Source of the DNA: Runella sp. SP2 | Lineage (GTDB): Bacteria > Bacteroidota > Bacteroidia > Cytophagales > Spirosomataceae | Assembly: GCF_003711225.1 (NCBI RefSeq) | Contig: NZ_CP031030.1 | Coordinates: forward strand, 6,685,501-6,749,500 | Direction of reading: 5' to 3' | DNA length: 64,000 nucleotides | In this document: positions 25,029-37,400 of the stretch, one piece after another | Layout: each line of letters opens with the position of its first letter | Numbering within the stretch: position 1 is the stretch's first letter | The notes under the pieces: generated by a model | Seen by the model: the letters and a program-made list of their open reading frames with translations, nothing else | Databases searched by the model: none | What the model was told of the DNA's origin: nothing | Position numbers and translations under genes: made by a program

Positions 25029-28000
25029 ATGAAATCTTTACTCCGAATTCATCGAGGGGAGTATGCTAATCGGCTGTTTAGTTTTTGGCTACAGTTGATG
25101 GCTATCATAGGTATATTCCTGTGGAGTTCCCACGAAACCCAAGCCCAGTGTTCTGTCACTATCAGAAAAGTAACGGTATCGGGTTGTTACTTGGTAGGCA
25201 ATCAAAGCAAAGCCACCGTCAGTGTGGAAGTTGGCTGGACCAATGCTCCTTCAGGTGGCGTGATTACCGTCACAACAGGTTCTCAGACGAGGACGATTAC
25301 TCCAGGGAATATCACAGTAAGTTACCCACAAGCAAACAACAGTGCGCCGCTGTCAGGTACACAAACAATTGTGAGTCCTCAGGTAGTGGCTTTTGAGGTA
25401 GATGCCAATGGTAGTACAAACAACACCATCACGGCTAGATTTAGTGCAACTTGTACAACATCAACGACATTTAACGCTCCAGCGGCCTGTCCTACGGCCG
25501 CTTGTAGTGGAAATAATGTTGGAGGGATGATTTTCAAAGACTTTAATGACAACGGAATCAAGGAAGCGGGAGAAACCGCTGGCGTGCCAGGAGTAGGGGT
25601 GAAAGCCATTGCTTGCGACGGTACGGTCTATAACACTACTACTGATGGATACGGCTTTTACTCATTGCCCGTTCCTGCCAATAAGTATCCAGTTCGGGTT
25701 GAATTTAGCAATGTTCCCTCTATTTATAAATTAGGGGTAAACGGAACCAACTCACGCACATCCGTGCAGTTTGTTAATGCGCCATCGTGTAATGTCCACT
25801 TAGGGCTTGTTAATCCTATTGAATTTTGCTCAGATAACAACCTTCGGGTTTTTGTACCTTGTTTTACGTATGGAGACCCGCTCCAAACAACAGGAGCTTC
25901 GGCGGCTAACTTGTCTGCCAATGCCGACGCTTTGGTAAGTGTTCCGTACGGCGTTTCTTCTTCTACTTTTCAGGGCGAACAAATGATTACCAAGGCGAGT
26001 AACATTGGAACAGTTTGGGGATTGGCTTATAATAAATACAATAAAAAACTGTTTTTGAGTGCGGTTCTAAAACGCCACGCAGGACTGGGGCCTTTAGGTT
26101 TGGGAGGTTTGTACGTGGTGAATTACACAAATTCAGCTTCGCCAACCGTAAGTAACTTCATTAATGTATCGACCATTGGCATTCCTGTTGGTTCAATCGC
26201 CAATAACGCTACTCGTGGTTTACAAGCAGACAAAACCCAGCCTAGCCGCGACACCCAAGCGTTTGCTGCCATCGGCAAAGTAGGGATTGGAGACATGGAT
26301 ATATCAGACGATGGTAATAAATTGTGGTTGACCAACTTGAATGATAAAAAACTGTATTCGATTGATATTACTCAGTATAATCAAGATGGTACAACCCTGC
26401 CGACCGCTTCTAATGTGACTCCATTTACGGTGCCTGTTACCTGTACGGGAGGAGAGTATCGCCCTTGGGCAGTAAAAGCGTATAATGGAAAAGTATATGT
26501 GGGTGGTGTTTGTGATGCCTCTACCTCTACAAAAACAAACCTTAGGGCTTCAGTTTATGAATTGGATGGAACCACGTTTACCCAAATCTTCGATTTTCCA
26601 TTAACATACCCTAAAGGTTATCCAGCAGCAGCCAATACAAGTATTACAGGTTGGTTTCCTTGGACAGATACCTTTAGTGATTTGCTTGAGGGGACGATTC
26701 TGCGCCACCCAGTGCCAATGTTTACTGATATTGAGTTTGACGTGGACGGATCAATGGTATTGGCTTTTGGAGACCGTACGGGGCTTCAAGGAGGTGATGC
26801 CAACTATCGCCCAGACAATACTAGCACGACTTTGTACGAAACTAACTCACAAGCAGGAGACATTTTAAGGGCTTTTTATGCGAATGGTACATTTGTATTA
26901 GAAAACAATGCCAAGGCTGGCCCCAATGTTGGGTACGGAGCGAATAACTCACAAGGCCCAGGTTTCGGAGAGTTTTATAATGATAACTGGATTCAAGATG
27001 GTAATCCAAACCGAATTTGGCACGCCGAGCAAATCATGGGAGCGTTGGCACTCAAGCCTGGTTCTGGTGAGGTGGTTGTAACGACCATTGATCCCGTAGA
27101 TCAGCAACCCTACGCAGGGGGAGTTCGTTATATGAACAATACCACGGGGTTAGTGACAGGCTCTTATGCGGTCTATGTGACACGTCTCCCTGGGAACTTC
27201 CAAGTACCTGGTACGTTTGCCAAAGCAACAGGTTTGGGAGATATTGAGCTCAGTTGCGATAACCTTGACATCATTGAAATAGGTAACCGTGTTTGGTTAG
27301 ATACCAATAAAGACGGTATTCAAGATGCCTGTGAAAAAGGCTTGAAAGATGTAAACGTGACCCTCTACAAAGGCACGACAAAAATTGCCACTACCAAAAC
27401 CGATGCCAACGGCGAGTATTATTTTAGCCGTAAATCAAAACTCACAACAGGTACTTGGTCGGCAACGGGAGCAGACACGATTGTATTGCCTAACACGGCC
27501 TATCGTTTAGTCTTTGGTACATCGGGACAAATCACGAGTAGCAATGACACCTTGAAAGTAGCAGGCCTTGGCAAGTTTTTACTTACTGCCAAAGACGTAA
27601 CAACGGGCACTGGCAATGATCATAACGACAGCGATGCTGCTAAAGCCAACGTCGCTGGAGAAGGAGGAAGTTTTCCTGTAATTACCCTTACTACAGGAGT
27701 GGCAGCTACGACTGATCACACATTTGATGCAGGTTTTTATTGCGTAGAGCCTTATAACTACAAGGCGGCAGTCACCCAAGCAACGTGTACGGGAATCACG
27801 GCCAATAGCGATGCAAAAATTGAGTTGACTGACGTAAAATGTGCCGACAAATATGCGTTCTCGAAAAACTCGGGGGGTAAATTTACGGGAGCTGCCTATG
27901 CATCAGCAACGGCTTTGACGGGTACAACCATTACGTTGAACAACTTAGCTAATCCTGCAACTGCCGCAGGTGATACATTCTACGTTCGTTTGTATAATGG

Positions 28001-31000
28001 CTTGTGCTGTTTCAAAGACACAACGATTATCTTGCCTTTTAAAGATTGTAGCTGTGTACCACCAGTAGTAACAGCAACCCCCAAAAACCAAGTGATTTGT
28101 CAAGGAAATACCATCACTGCTTATACCGCGGTCACACTTCCAAGTGCAGGAATAACTTACCGTTGGTATGGCCCATTGACAGATACGACAGGTACGTTAG
28201 GAACAGCGATTAGTGGACAAACCAATGCTTCGTTTACGCCAGCAGGAGGTTTTACAGGAAGAAGATACTATGCTGTGATAGCAACGGGAGTTGCCCCGAT
28301 ATGTTCGGATACGGCGTTTGTGTCGTTGACAATTAACGTTCGTCCTGTAGCCAATGCAACGGCCAAACAGCAAACGATTTGCGTGGGTGATTTACCTGCG
28401 GCCTTCACCGCAACGCCAAGCACAGGCGTAAGTTACCGCTGGTACGGCGCTTTGAGTGATACGACGGGTAGCTTAGGAACGGCTATTTCGGGCGCGACCA
28501 ATGCGAGCTATACCCCATCTGGAAGTGCAATTACAACCGTAGGAACAAAGTACTATGCAGTAATTGTGACCAATACCCAAACGTCATGTGTCGATACCGC
28601 TTTTGTTCGCTTAGTAGTGAACAAGAAACCAACCGCAGGGGCGGACAGCACAGGAACGAATGCAATATGTAATACAGTAGGCACCATTAATCTTCCCGAT
28701 GCAGCCTCTGGCGAGACTTGGACCCAATTGGGAAATACCCCAAGTGTAGCGACGATTGACGCACAAACAGGCGTTGTAACAGGTTTGACTAGCCTTGGTA
28801 CTTATCAGTTTATTCTCAGAAATCCACAAACAAACTGTGCCGATACGGTAGCAGTTGAGGTGAAAAACTGCCAGAAAGGTTCGATTGGGGACTATGTTTG
28901 GAAAGATTTGAACGACAATGGTATCCAAGATTCGGGTGAGCCAGGCGTGAAAGGAGTCATTGTACAATTACTGAACGCGACGACAAGCGCGGTACTAACG
29001 ACTGATACAACGGATGCGAGTGGATTGTACGGTTTCAATGGATTAGAGACAGGTAGCTACAAAGTAAAAATTGTGATTACTAGCCTCCCTGATAGCTGTA
29101 CGATTAGTAGTAAACAAAACCAAGGTGGTGATGATACCAAAGACAGCGATTTTAGTCCGACAACAGGTGAAAGCCCAGCCGTAGAAATCAATACGTTGGG
29201 CACGGGCTTACAAAAAGACAACCCGACGATTGACGCAGGCTTATTTACGCCTAAGGGTTCGATTGGTGATTATGTTTGGAAAGACCAAAATGACAACGGT
29301 GTCCAAGATTCAGGCGAGCCAGCAGTGGCGGGTGTAATCGTTCAGTTGTTGAAAGGGACAACCGTTGTAGCAACTGACACGACGGATGCGAATGGCTTGT
29401 ATTTGTTCCCCAACTTGCTCAGTGGTACTTACCAAGTGAAAATTGTGGTAAGTAGTTTGCCAGCAGGCTGTGTAATTAGTAGCAAAAAAGACCTAGGCGG
29501 GGATGATACCAAAGATAGTGATTTTGACCCAACTACAGGTTTGAGCCAAGAGGTGATAATCGATGCTTTTGGAACGGGTATTGCCAAAGACAACCCAACG
29601 GTGGACGGTGCTTTGTTCTCGCCTAAAGGTTCAATCGGAGATTATGTTTGGAAGGACTTGAACGACAATGGTGTCCAAGATGCTGGTGAACCACCAGTAG
29701 CAGGTGTTATTGTTCAGCTATTGAACGCAACCACGAGCGCAGTTTTGGCGACAGACACAACAAATGCGCAGGGCTTGTACTTGTTCTCTGATTTGTCGAG
29801 CGGTAGCTACCAAGTAAAAATTGTGGTAACGAGCTTGCCAGACAGTTGCATCATTAGCAGTAAACAAAACCAAGGCGATGATACTAAAGACAGCGATTTT
29901 AGTCCCACTACGGGATTGAGCCAAGTGGTAGAAATTGTGGCGACAGGTACGGGTTTACAAAAAGATAACCCAACGATTGATGCAGGTTTGGTCGTACCAT
30001 GTATCACAACGAGCTTTACCTTGACGGGAGCGCCTGTGTGTTCGGCGGATGTTCAGACGTATAGTTTAACCTTTAGTGTGACGGGTAAAAATGGTACAAT
30101 TAAAGTTGATAAAGGCGTATTGAGTGGAAATAATCCATATACTGTAACAGGCATTCCGTCGGGAGCGAGCGTGCGGATTGTGGATACCTTGAGTGCCATT
30201 TGCGTCCAAGATACGATTATCACAGGGCCTAACTGTAACTGTAATCCACCTGTGCCAATCTTGTTGGCACCAAGCTTGACGGTGTGTAAAGGTGATACAT
30301 TCCCTACCTTGAAAGCAACCGTCGTAGGTTTGGCAACGGTAGAGTGGTTTAGTCAACAAACAGGCGGAACAGTGTTAGCAACGGGCTTAAACTACAAGCC
30401 AAGTGGCGTAGTGACGGCAAATACCGTATTCTATGCTCAGGCTCGTAGTACCGACCCAACTTGTCCGACGGCGGTGAGTACAAGCCGCGTACCAGCAACA
30501 ATCAATGCCCAAGATTGTGAAATTGACTTGGCGTTGAAGAAGTTGATTAACAAAAAAGTGGTACAAATCGGCGATACGCTTACTTATACCATCAAAGTAT
30601 GGAACGAGTCCGCTAACAACGCCTCAGGTGTATCGGTGACTGATTCAATAGCAACTTCAGTTCAGTTTATTGCAGGAAGTTTTGTATCGAGTCGTGGCAC
30701 GGCAAGCATTACTGGAAGCGTGATTACGTGGAATATTGGAAACATTGCCGCCAACGGAGACACAGTTACATTGACGTATCGCATCAAGGCAATTCAAGAA
30801 GGTATTCACTACAATACCGCTCAAATTTGCGCTGCCAATGAAGGTGACGTCGATTCAACGCCTTGTAACAACAACGAAGAGGAAGATGACATCGACCGTC
30901 AATGTTTTACAGTACCGATTAAGCTCTGTCCAACCGAGCAAATCGAAGTAAGTGTTCCAGCCAAATACACCAACGTACAGTGGTTTAAAGATGGAGGTAC

Positions 31001-31193
31001 AACGCCAGTAGCCACGGGCAATGCAGTATTGTTAAAAGATGTAGGTAGCTATACCTTCACTGCCACCAACAATACATGTCCAGCCGAAGGTTGTTGCCCA
31101 ATCATCATCGTACCAGGTGAAAACTGCTGTCCAGTTGATTTGTGTATTCCGTTCACAATCAAGCAGACCAAGAAGGCGGGTAAGAAGCTGTAA
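25029..31193 (+). CDS. Giant secreted SdrD_B/Ig-like/DUF11 protein 4
   Basis: A 2,054-residue protein. Signal peptide LQLMAIIGIFLWSSHETQA, cleavage after about residue 39. The signal region (RIHRGEYA) and first domain (CSVTIRKVTVSGCYLV) align with protein 3. An SdrD_B unit lies at about 164 (GMIFKDFNDNGIKEAGE), then a propeller-like region (about 270-740, KRHAGLGPLGLGGLYV), a second SdrD_B unit at about 750 (NRVWLDTNKDGIQDACE) and Ig-like domains at about 1010-1280 with RWYGxLxDTTGxLGTAISG. Three tandem SdrD_B units occupy about 1284-1655. The shared C-terminal module ends CCPVDLCIPFTIKQTKKAG. The SdrD_B units share long near-identical DNA with those of genes 1 and 3. The 3' untranslated region and terminator are almost identical to those of gene 5. 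A surface or matrix role is inferred. Confidence 0.88.
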   Translation: MKSLLRIHRGEYANRLFSFWLQLMAIIGIFLWSSHETQAQCSVTIRKVTVSGCYLVGNQSKATVSVEVGWTNAPSGGVITVTTGSQTRTITPGNITVSYPQANNSAPLSGTQTIVSPQVVAFEVDANGSTNNTITARFSATCTTSTTFNAPAACPTAACSGNNVGGMIFKDFNDNGIKEAGETAGVPGVGVKAIACDGTVYNTTTDGYGFYSLPVPANKYPVRVEFSNVPSIYKLGVNGTNSRTSVQFVNAPSCNVHLGLVNPIEFCSDNNLRVFVPCFTYGDPLQTTGASAANLSANADALVSVPYGVSSSTFQGEQMITKASNIGTVWGLAYNKYNKKLFLSAVLKRHAGLGPLGLGGLYVVNYTNSASPTVSNFINVSTIGIPVGSIANNATRGLQADKTQPSRDTQAFAAIGKVGIGDMDISDDGNKLWLTNLNDKKLYSIDITQYNQDGTTLPTASNVTPFTVPVTCTGGEYRPWAVKAYNGKVYVGGVCDASTSTKTNLRASVYELDGTTFTQIFDFPLTYPKGYPAAANTSITGWFPWTDTFSDLLEGTILRHPVPMFTDIEFDVDGSMVLAFGDRTGLQGGDANYRPDNTSTTLYETNSQAGDILRAFYANGTFVLENNAKAGPNVGYGANNSQGPGFGEFYNDNWIQDGNPNRIWHAEQIMGALALKPGSGEVVVTTIDPVDQQPYAGGVRYMNNTTGLVTGSYAVYVTRLPGNFQVPGTFAKATGLGDIELSCDNLDIIEIGNRVWLDTNKDGIQDACEKGLKDVNVTLYKGTTKIATTKTDANGEYYFSRKSKLTTGTWSATGADTIVLPNTAYRLVFGTSGQITSSNDTLKVAGLGKFLLTAKDVTTGTGNDHNDSDAAKANVAGEGGSFPVITLTTGVAATTDHTFDAGFYCVEPYNYKAAVTQATCTGITANSDAKIELTDVKCADKYAFSKNSGGKFTGAAYASATALTGTTITLNNLANPATAAGDTFYVRLYNGLCCFKDTTIILPFKDCSCVPPVVTATPKNQVICQGNTITAYTAVTLPSAGITYRWYGPLTDTTGTLGTAISGQTNASFTPAGGFTGRRYYAVIATGVAPICSDTAFVSLTINVRPVANATAKQQTICVGDLPAAFTATPSTGVSYRWYGALSDTTGSLGTAISGATNASYTPSGSAITTVGTKYYAVIVTNTQTSCVDTAFVRLVVNKKPTAGADSTGTNAICNTVGTINLPDAASGETWTQLGNTPSVATIDAQTGVVTGLTSLGTYQFILRNPQTNCADTVAVEVKNCQKGSIGDYVWKDLNDNGIQDSGEPGVKGVIVQLLNATTSAVLTTDTTDASGLYGFNGLETGSYKVKIVITSLPDSCTISSKQNQGGDDTKDSDFSPTTGESPAVEINTLGTGLQKDNPTIDAGLFTPKGSIGDYVWKDQNDNGVQDSGEPAVAGVIVQLLKGTTVVATDTTDANGLYLFPNLLSGTYQVKIVVSSLPAGCVISSKKDLGGDDTKDSDFDPTTGLSQEVIIDAFGTGIAKDNPTVDGALFSPKGSIGDYVWKDLNDNGVQDAGEPPVAGVIVQLLNATTSAVLATDTTNAQGLYLFSDLSSGSYQVKIVVTSLPDSCIISSKQNQGDDTKDSDFSPTTGLSQVVEIVATGTGLQKDNPTIDAGLVVPCITTSFTLTGAPVCSADVQTYSLTFSVTGKNGTIKVDKGVLSGNNPYTVTGIPSGASVRIVDTLSAICVQDTIITGPNCNCNPPVPILLAPSLTVCKGDTFPTLKATVVGLATVEWFSQQTGGTVLATGLNYKPSGVVTANTVFYAQARSTDPTCPTAVSTSRVPATINAQDCEIDLALKKLINKKVVQIGDTLTYTIKVWNESANNASGVSVTDSIATSVQFIAGSFVSSRGTASITGSVITWNIGNIAANGDTVTLTYRIKAIQEGIHYNTAQICAANEGDVDSTPCNNNEEEDDIDRQCFTVPIKLCPTEQIEVSVPAKYTNVQWFKDGGTTPVATGNAVLLKDVGSYTFTATNNTCPAEGCCPIIIVPGENCCPVDLCIPFTIKQTKKAGKKL

Positions 31194-31214
31194 TATTTGT
31201 AGTTAAGAATACCA

Positions 31215-31257
31215 AGAGAAGGGGTGGTGCTACGGCATCATCCCTTCTCTTTTTTTA
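31215..31257 (+). terminator. Intrinsic terminator after array gene 4 (UACG-type loop)
   Basis: AGAGAAGGGGTGGTGC pairs with GCATCATCCCTTCTCT through a TACG loop (two G-T pairs), followed by a T tract. An almost identical copy lies at 37432-37474. Confidence 0.88.
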
Positions 31258-31387
31258 TCTGGTGCGATTTTTGTGGGGACAAATGCTTTTTTATTTTTGG
31301 CTATATATGCCTTTTAGAACTTGTAGTATGTGACAAAATAGAAGATATTTTGGGCTTAAATGGCAATATATATACTTATCGAATAGA

Positions 31388-31402
31388 TTGGTATGCTATT
31401 TG
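31388..31402 (+). promoter_or_regulatory. Conserved upstream box, array gene 5
   Basis: TTGGTATGCTATTTG, 56 bp before the start codon at 31459; position and sequence match the boxes of genes 3 and 4. Confidence 0.4.
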
Positions 31403-31458
31403 ATAAGGCGTTTATATGCTGTTTAGTGAACTTTACCGTGCTTTAAATTGAAAAAAGT

Positions 31459-34400
31459 ATGAACCATTTATCCTTCTTACTCCAAACCAAGAATCAGCCC
31501 GACCGAAAAACGAAGCTGACAAATTTTTACCTGAATATGCTAGGCTTGCTGTTGCTGGTGGGCTTCCTTACTGCAACAACTACCTATGCTCAGTGTACCC
31601 TTACTGCTGAGGTAACCAACATTACCTGTAACAACATGACAACGACAACGACTGCCGACGACAAGTTTAGCTTTACGTTGACAGTCAACTCTACCTCCTC
31701 AACTGCCGAAACTGGAGGGTATGTGACGGTTTCTATCAATGGGACAAACGTAGGTGGTCAAAACATTGGGGAAGCCAAAGACTTTACTAACCAATACAAC
31801 ATTTCTGGAGGGGTATTAAACGTAACCATTACCGCAGGAAGTGGGAATTGTTCTACGACTACAACCATTACTCCTCCTCAGGCTTGTTCACCAGGGGCAG
31901 GGTGTACTTGGGATCCCCTCAATTTGAATCCTTCGTATGTAACTGTAACTGTCCAACGAGATTGTAAAGGAACTGCTGATGAAAGCGATGATGAGGTTTC
32001 TGGAACATTTTCGGTGACAGGAATACCTGCTGGCTACGCTGCCGAATTAGATAGAAAATTAGATGCGAATGGAAACGGGAAAGAGCATATTGAAGGAGGG
32101 ATTTCTAACGGGCAAGTAGTTAACTGGGGGCCTTATAACGTAAATACGGTAAAATATCCAGGTCAAAATGGATTTGTGCTTTGGTTCATGTTGGAAGGTA
32201 TCACCGATTGTTTAGGTGATTATTTTGTAATGATACCTGATTGCCCTGCTTGTACTGCCCCAACGCCAACGGGAACAGATGCCAATATTTGTAGTGGAGA
32301 AACGGCGATTTTGATGGCTTCAGGTTGTACCAGTGGATATACAGCAACTTGGTTTAGTAATTCAACTTTGACCAGTCAGCTTGGAACGGGCGACAGTTAT
32401 GAAACGCCTGCCTTGACAACAACTACCAATTATTACGTATCCTGTGTAAAAGACGGCGATGCTACTTGTAAAAGCACAGGCGTTTTGGTGAAGGCCACCG
32501 TGAAGCCTTTGCCAACGTTGACAGCAGGCACGCCAACCTGTGCTCAAAATGGATTGACGTATAGCGTAACAGTAACCAGCAACGGAACGATAAGTGCGGA
32601 TGCAGGAACGGTGAGTGGCACCACAGTGAGTAACATTCCAGCGGGAACGGACGTGACAATTACGGCAACCTTAAATGGTTGTACAAAAGAGGTGACAGTA
32701 AGTTCTCCGACATGTCAAATACCATGTACCGCCCCAACGCCAACGGGAATAGGCGCTTCGGTTTGTCCAGACAATACCGCCACCTTAACGGCCAGTGGTT
32801 GTACCACAGGTTACACGGCTACTTGGTTTAGCGATTCGGGCTTGAATACTCAAGAAGGAACAGGTAACAGTTTTACAACACCCGTCTTGACTGCTACGAC
32901 AGACTATTACGTATCCTGCGTGAAAGACGCAGATGCTTCATGTATGAGCACAGGCGTCTTGGTGAAGGCCACCGTGAAGCCTTTACCAACACTGACAGCA
33001 GGTACGCCAACCTGTGCTCAAAATGGATTGACGTATAGCGTAACAGTAACCAGCAACGGAAGCATAACGGCTGATGCAGGAACGGTGAGTGGCACAACGG
33101 TAAGTAATATTCCAGCGGGAACGGACGTGACAATTACGGCAACCTTAAATGGTTGTACAAAAGAGGTGACAGTAAGTTCTCCGACATGTCAAATACCATG
33201 TACTGCCCCAACGCCAACGGGAACAGGCGCTTCGGTTTGTCCAGACAATACCGCCACATTGACGGCTAGCGGTTGTACTACGGGTTACACGGCTACTTGG
33301 TTTAGCGATTCAGGATTGAATACTCAAGAAGGAACAGGTAACAGTTTTACAACACCCGTCTTGACTGCTACGACAGATTATTACGTATCCTGTGTGAAAG
33401 ACGCAGATGCTACTTGTATGAGCACAGGTGTTTTGGTGAAGGCCACCGTGAAGCCTTTGCCAACATTGACAGCAGGTACGCCAACCTGTGCTCAAAATGG
33501 ATTGACTTACAGTGTAACGGTTACAACCAACGGAAGCATAACGGCTGATGCAGGAACGGTGAATGGCACAACGGTAAGCAATATTCCAGCGGGAACTGAT
33601 GTGACAATTACGGCAACCTTAAATGGTTGTACAAAAGAGGTGACAGTAAGTTCTCCAACATGTCAAATTCCGTGTACCGCCCCAACGCCAACGGGAACGG
33701 GCGCTTCTGTTTGTCCAGACAATACCGCCACTTTAACGGCCAGTGGTTGTACTACGGGTTACACGGCTACTTGGTTTAGCGATTCGGGCTTGAATACTCA
33801 AGAAGGAACGGGTAACAGTTTTACAACACCCGTCTTGACTGCTACGACAGACTATTACGTATCCTGCGTGAAAGACGCAGATGCTACTTGTAAAAGCACA
33901 GGCGTTTTGGTGAAGGCCACCGTGAAGCCTTTGCCAACGTTGACAGCAGGTACGCCAAGCTGTGCTCAAAATGGATTGACTTACAGTGTAACGGTTACAA
34001 CCAACGGAAGCATAACGGCTGATGCAGGAACGGTGAATGGCACCACAGTGAGTAACATTCCAGCGGGAACGGACGTGACAATTACGGCAACCTTAAATGG
34101 TTGTACAAAAGAGGTGACAGTAAGTTCTCCAACATGTCAAATTCCGTGTACCGCCCCAACGCCAACGGGAACGGGCGCTTCTGTTTGTCCAGACAATACC
34201 GCCACTTTAACGGCCAGTGGTTGTACTACGGGTTACACGGCTACTTGGTTTAGCGATTCGGGCTTGAATACTCAAGAAGGAACGGGTAACAGTTTTACAA
34301 CACCTGTCTTGACTGCTACCAAAAACTATTATTTGTCTTGTGTAAAAACTGGGGACGCAACTTGTAAAAGTAGCGGTGTAACTGTGACTGCAACGGTCAA

Positions 34401-37400
34401 AACAAAACCAGCACTTTCGATAACGAGCACTACATGTAATGGCACAACGGTAACTGCAACATTCACGGCAACGGCGGGTGCAACGGTAACCGCAAGCGTA
34501 GGAACGATATCGGGAAATCAAGTAACGGGTATCCCAAGTGGACAGACATTTAGCATTACTGCTTCTCTAAATGGATGTGACTCGACCGTGTCAGATTCTA
34601 AAACCTGCGTACCCAATTGCGATTTGAATGCAACTTTAGGAACTATCAAATGTATCGCAGGTCAAAATACGCCTGAGGTAACAGATGATTCATTTACGTT
34701 TGGTTTAACAGTAACCGGGACAGGAGGTGCAAGCAATTTGTGGGAAGCTGTTTATAACGGAACAGTCATTCAAACAGGTGCATATGGTCAAACCAAAACC
34801 GTAACAGTAGGATATGCTACTTGGAACGGGGCATCAAGCATGGCCGTTGTTGTTCGTGACAAAGACAATACAAGTTGTACCGATAACATAACTGTCCAAG
34901 TACCAAGTTGTTCACCTGCGCCCTGTACAGGCTTTAAGTTTACCAATATCGTAGCAAGTTGTGAAGGTGGTCTTCATAAAATTTGTTTAGATGTATCAGG
35001 AACTGGCGGCCGTAAATGGGCGATTAGTTTAAAGCATAGTAATGATTTTAACGTACCAGGTATTGCATTTGCAAACGGTACGGGCGACCAAACTGGGGTT
35101 TGTGGAACAATCAGCAGTACTGATTTTGCAATATTACAAGCGTTTGACGCAGATGATTTTATTGTATGGGGAATGCTTGAGTTAGCAGATGGTACGCCAA
35201 TTTTTGGCACGGGCTGCGAAATCGATTCGGTTGTTCGTTATTCTCCGTGCATCACCTGTCAAGCCCCAACGCCAGTGGGTGTAGGTGCGTCGGTATGTTC
35301 AGGTAGTAGTGCTACGTTGACGGCGAGTGGTTGTACCACAGGTTACACAACGATATGGTTCAGCGATGCAGGATTGGGAACACAAGTAGGAACGGGTGCA
35401 AGTTACATGACGCCTGTGTTGACGACAAATACCAATTATTATGTGTCATGTGTAAAAGACGGCGACGCCACGTGTAAGAGTAGCGGAGTGACAGTTACTG
35501 CAACCGTAAAACCCAAGCCAACGATTAGTGTGACATCAACGACCTGCAATCAAGCGGGTACGTTGTACGATGTAGCTTTTACGGCTACGTCGGGAGCAAC
35601 AGTTACGGCAGATAAAGGAACAGTGACGGGCAGCACGGTTGTGGGAGTTCCATCGGGCCAAACGGTGAAATTGGTTGTTACGTTGAATGGTTGCAAAGAT
35701 TCGACCACAGCGACTAAAAATTGTTCTCCAACCTGCCAAGCCCCAACGCCAGTGGGTGTAGGTGCGTCGGTATGTTCAGGTAGTAGTGCTACGTTGACCG
35801 CGAGTGGTTGTACCACCGGTTACACAACGATTTGGTTCAGCGATGCAGGATTGGGAACACAAGTAGGAACGGGTGCAAGCTACACGACGCCTGTATTGAC
35901 AGCAAATACCAATTATTATGTGTCATGTGTAAAAGACGGCGACGCCACGTGTAAGAGTAGCGGAGTAATGGTAACTGCGACGGTTAAACCCAAGCCAACG
36001 ATTAGTGTGACATCAACGACCTGTAACCAAGCAGGGACGCAATACGATGTCGCTTTTACGGCTACGTCGGGAGCAACAGTTACGGCAGATAAAGGAACGG
36101 TGACGGGCAATACAGTCGTGGGAGTTCCATCGGGTCAAACGGTGAAATTGGTTGTTATGTTGAATGGTTGCAAAGATTCGACCACAGCGACCAAAAACTG
36201 TTCGGTGCCTTGTGTTGAGTCAACGTTTAGCTTGGTTGGGACGCCAGCTTGTTCTGCCGATTACTCAACCTATTCATTGACGATTCAGGTCAATAATAAA
36301 ATGGGCATTGTTAAAACTAACAAAGGAATACTTTCGGGTAATAATCCATACACTATTACTGGTATTCCAGCAGGGGAACCAGTGACAATTACCGATAGTC
36401 TAAGTGTAATTTGCAAGGCCGACACTATGATTGTTGCTCCTAATTGTAACTGTAACCCAGCCTTGCCTCAGTTGTTGACGCCAAGTTTGACGGCTTGTAT
36501 CGGGGATACTTTCCCAACTTTAAAGGCAACGGTGGTAGGACTGGCAACGGTAGAATGGTTTAGCCAACAAACGGGCGGAACAGTATTAGCGACGGGCTTG
36601 AGTTACAAGCCAAGTGGTACGGTGACGTCTAATACGGTGTTCTACGCGCAAGCACGCAGTACTGATCCGACCTGTCCAACGGCGGTGAGTACAAGCCGCG
36701 TCCCAGCGACAATCAATGCGCAAGACTGTACAAAAGAAGTGGACTTAGCATTGTCTAAGTCTATTAGCAAGAAAATAGCTCAGATTGGCGATGTGTTGAC
36801 CTATACTTTAAAAGTATGGAACGAATCCGTGACAAATGCCACGGGAGTCTCGGTGACAGACAGCATCGCGACTACAGTGCAGTTTGTGAGTGGAAGTTTT
36901 GTAGCGAGTCGTGGTAGTGCGACGATAAGTGGCAATGTAATAAAGTGGAACATTGGTAGTATATCGGCCAATGGCGACACAGTGACATTGACTTACCAAA
37001 TCAAAGTAACGCAAGAAGGAGTTCATTTCAATACGGCGGAGATTTGTACGACCAACGAGAAGGATGTAGATTCGACGCCGTGTAACCACGATGATACCGA
37101 AGATGATATCGACCGCGAATGTTTTACGGTGCCAGTGAAGCTATGCCCAGGGGAAGTCGTGGAAGTAAATATTCCTGCGAAATATACCAACGTGCAATGG
37201 TTTAAAAATGGCGGTACAACGCCAGTAGCGAGTGGTAACTCGGTGTTGTTCTCCGATTTGGGAAGTTACACTTTCACAGCCACGAACCAGACGTGTCCAG
37301 CGGAAGGCTGTTGTCCAGTTATCATCGAAGCTGGTACGAACTGTTGCCCAGTTGATTTGTGTATTCCGTTTACGATTAAACAAACCAAGAAGGCGGGTAA

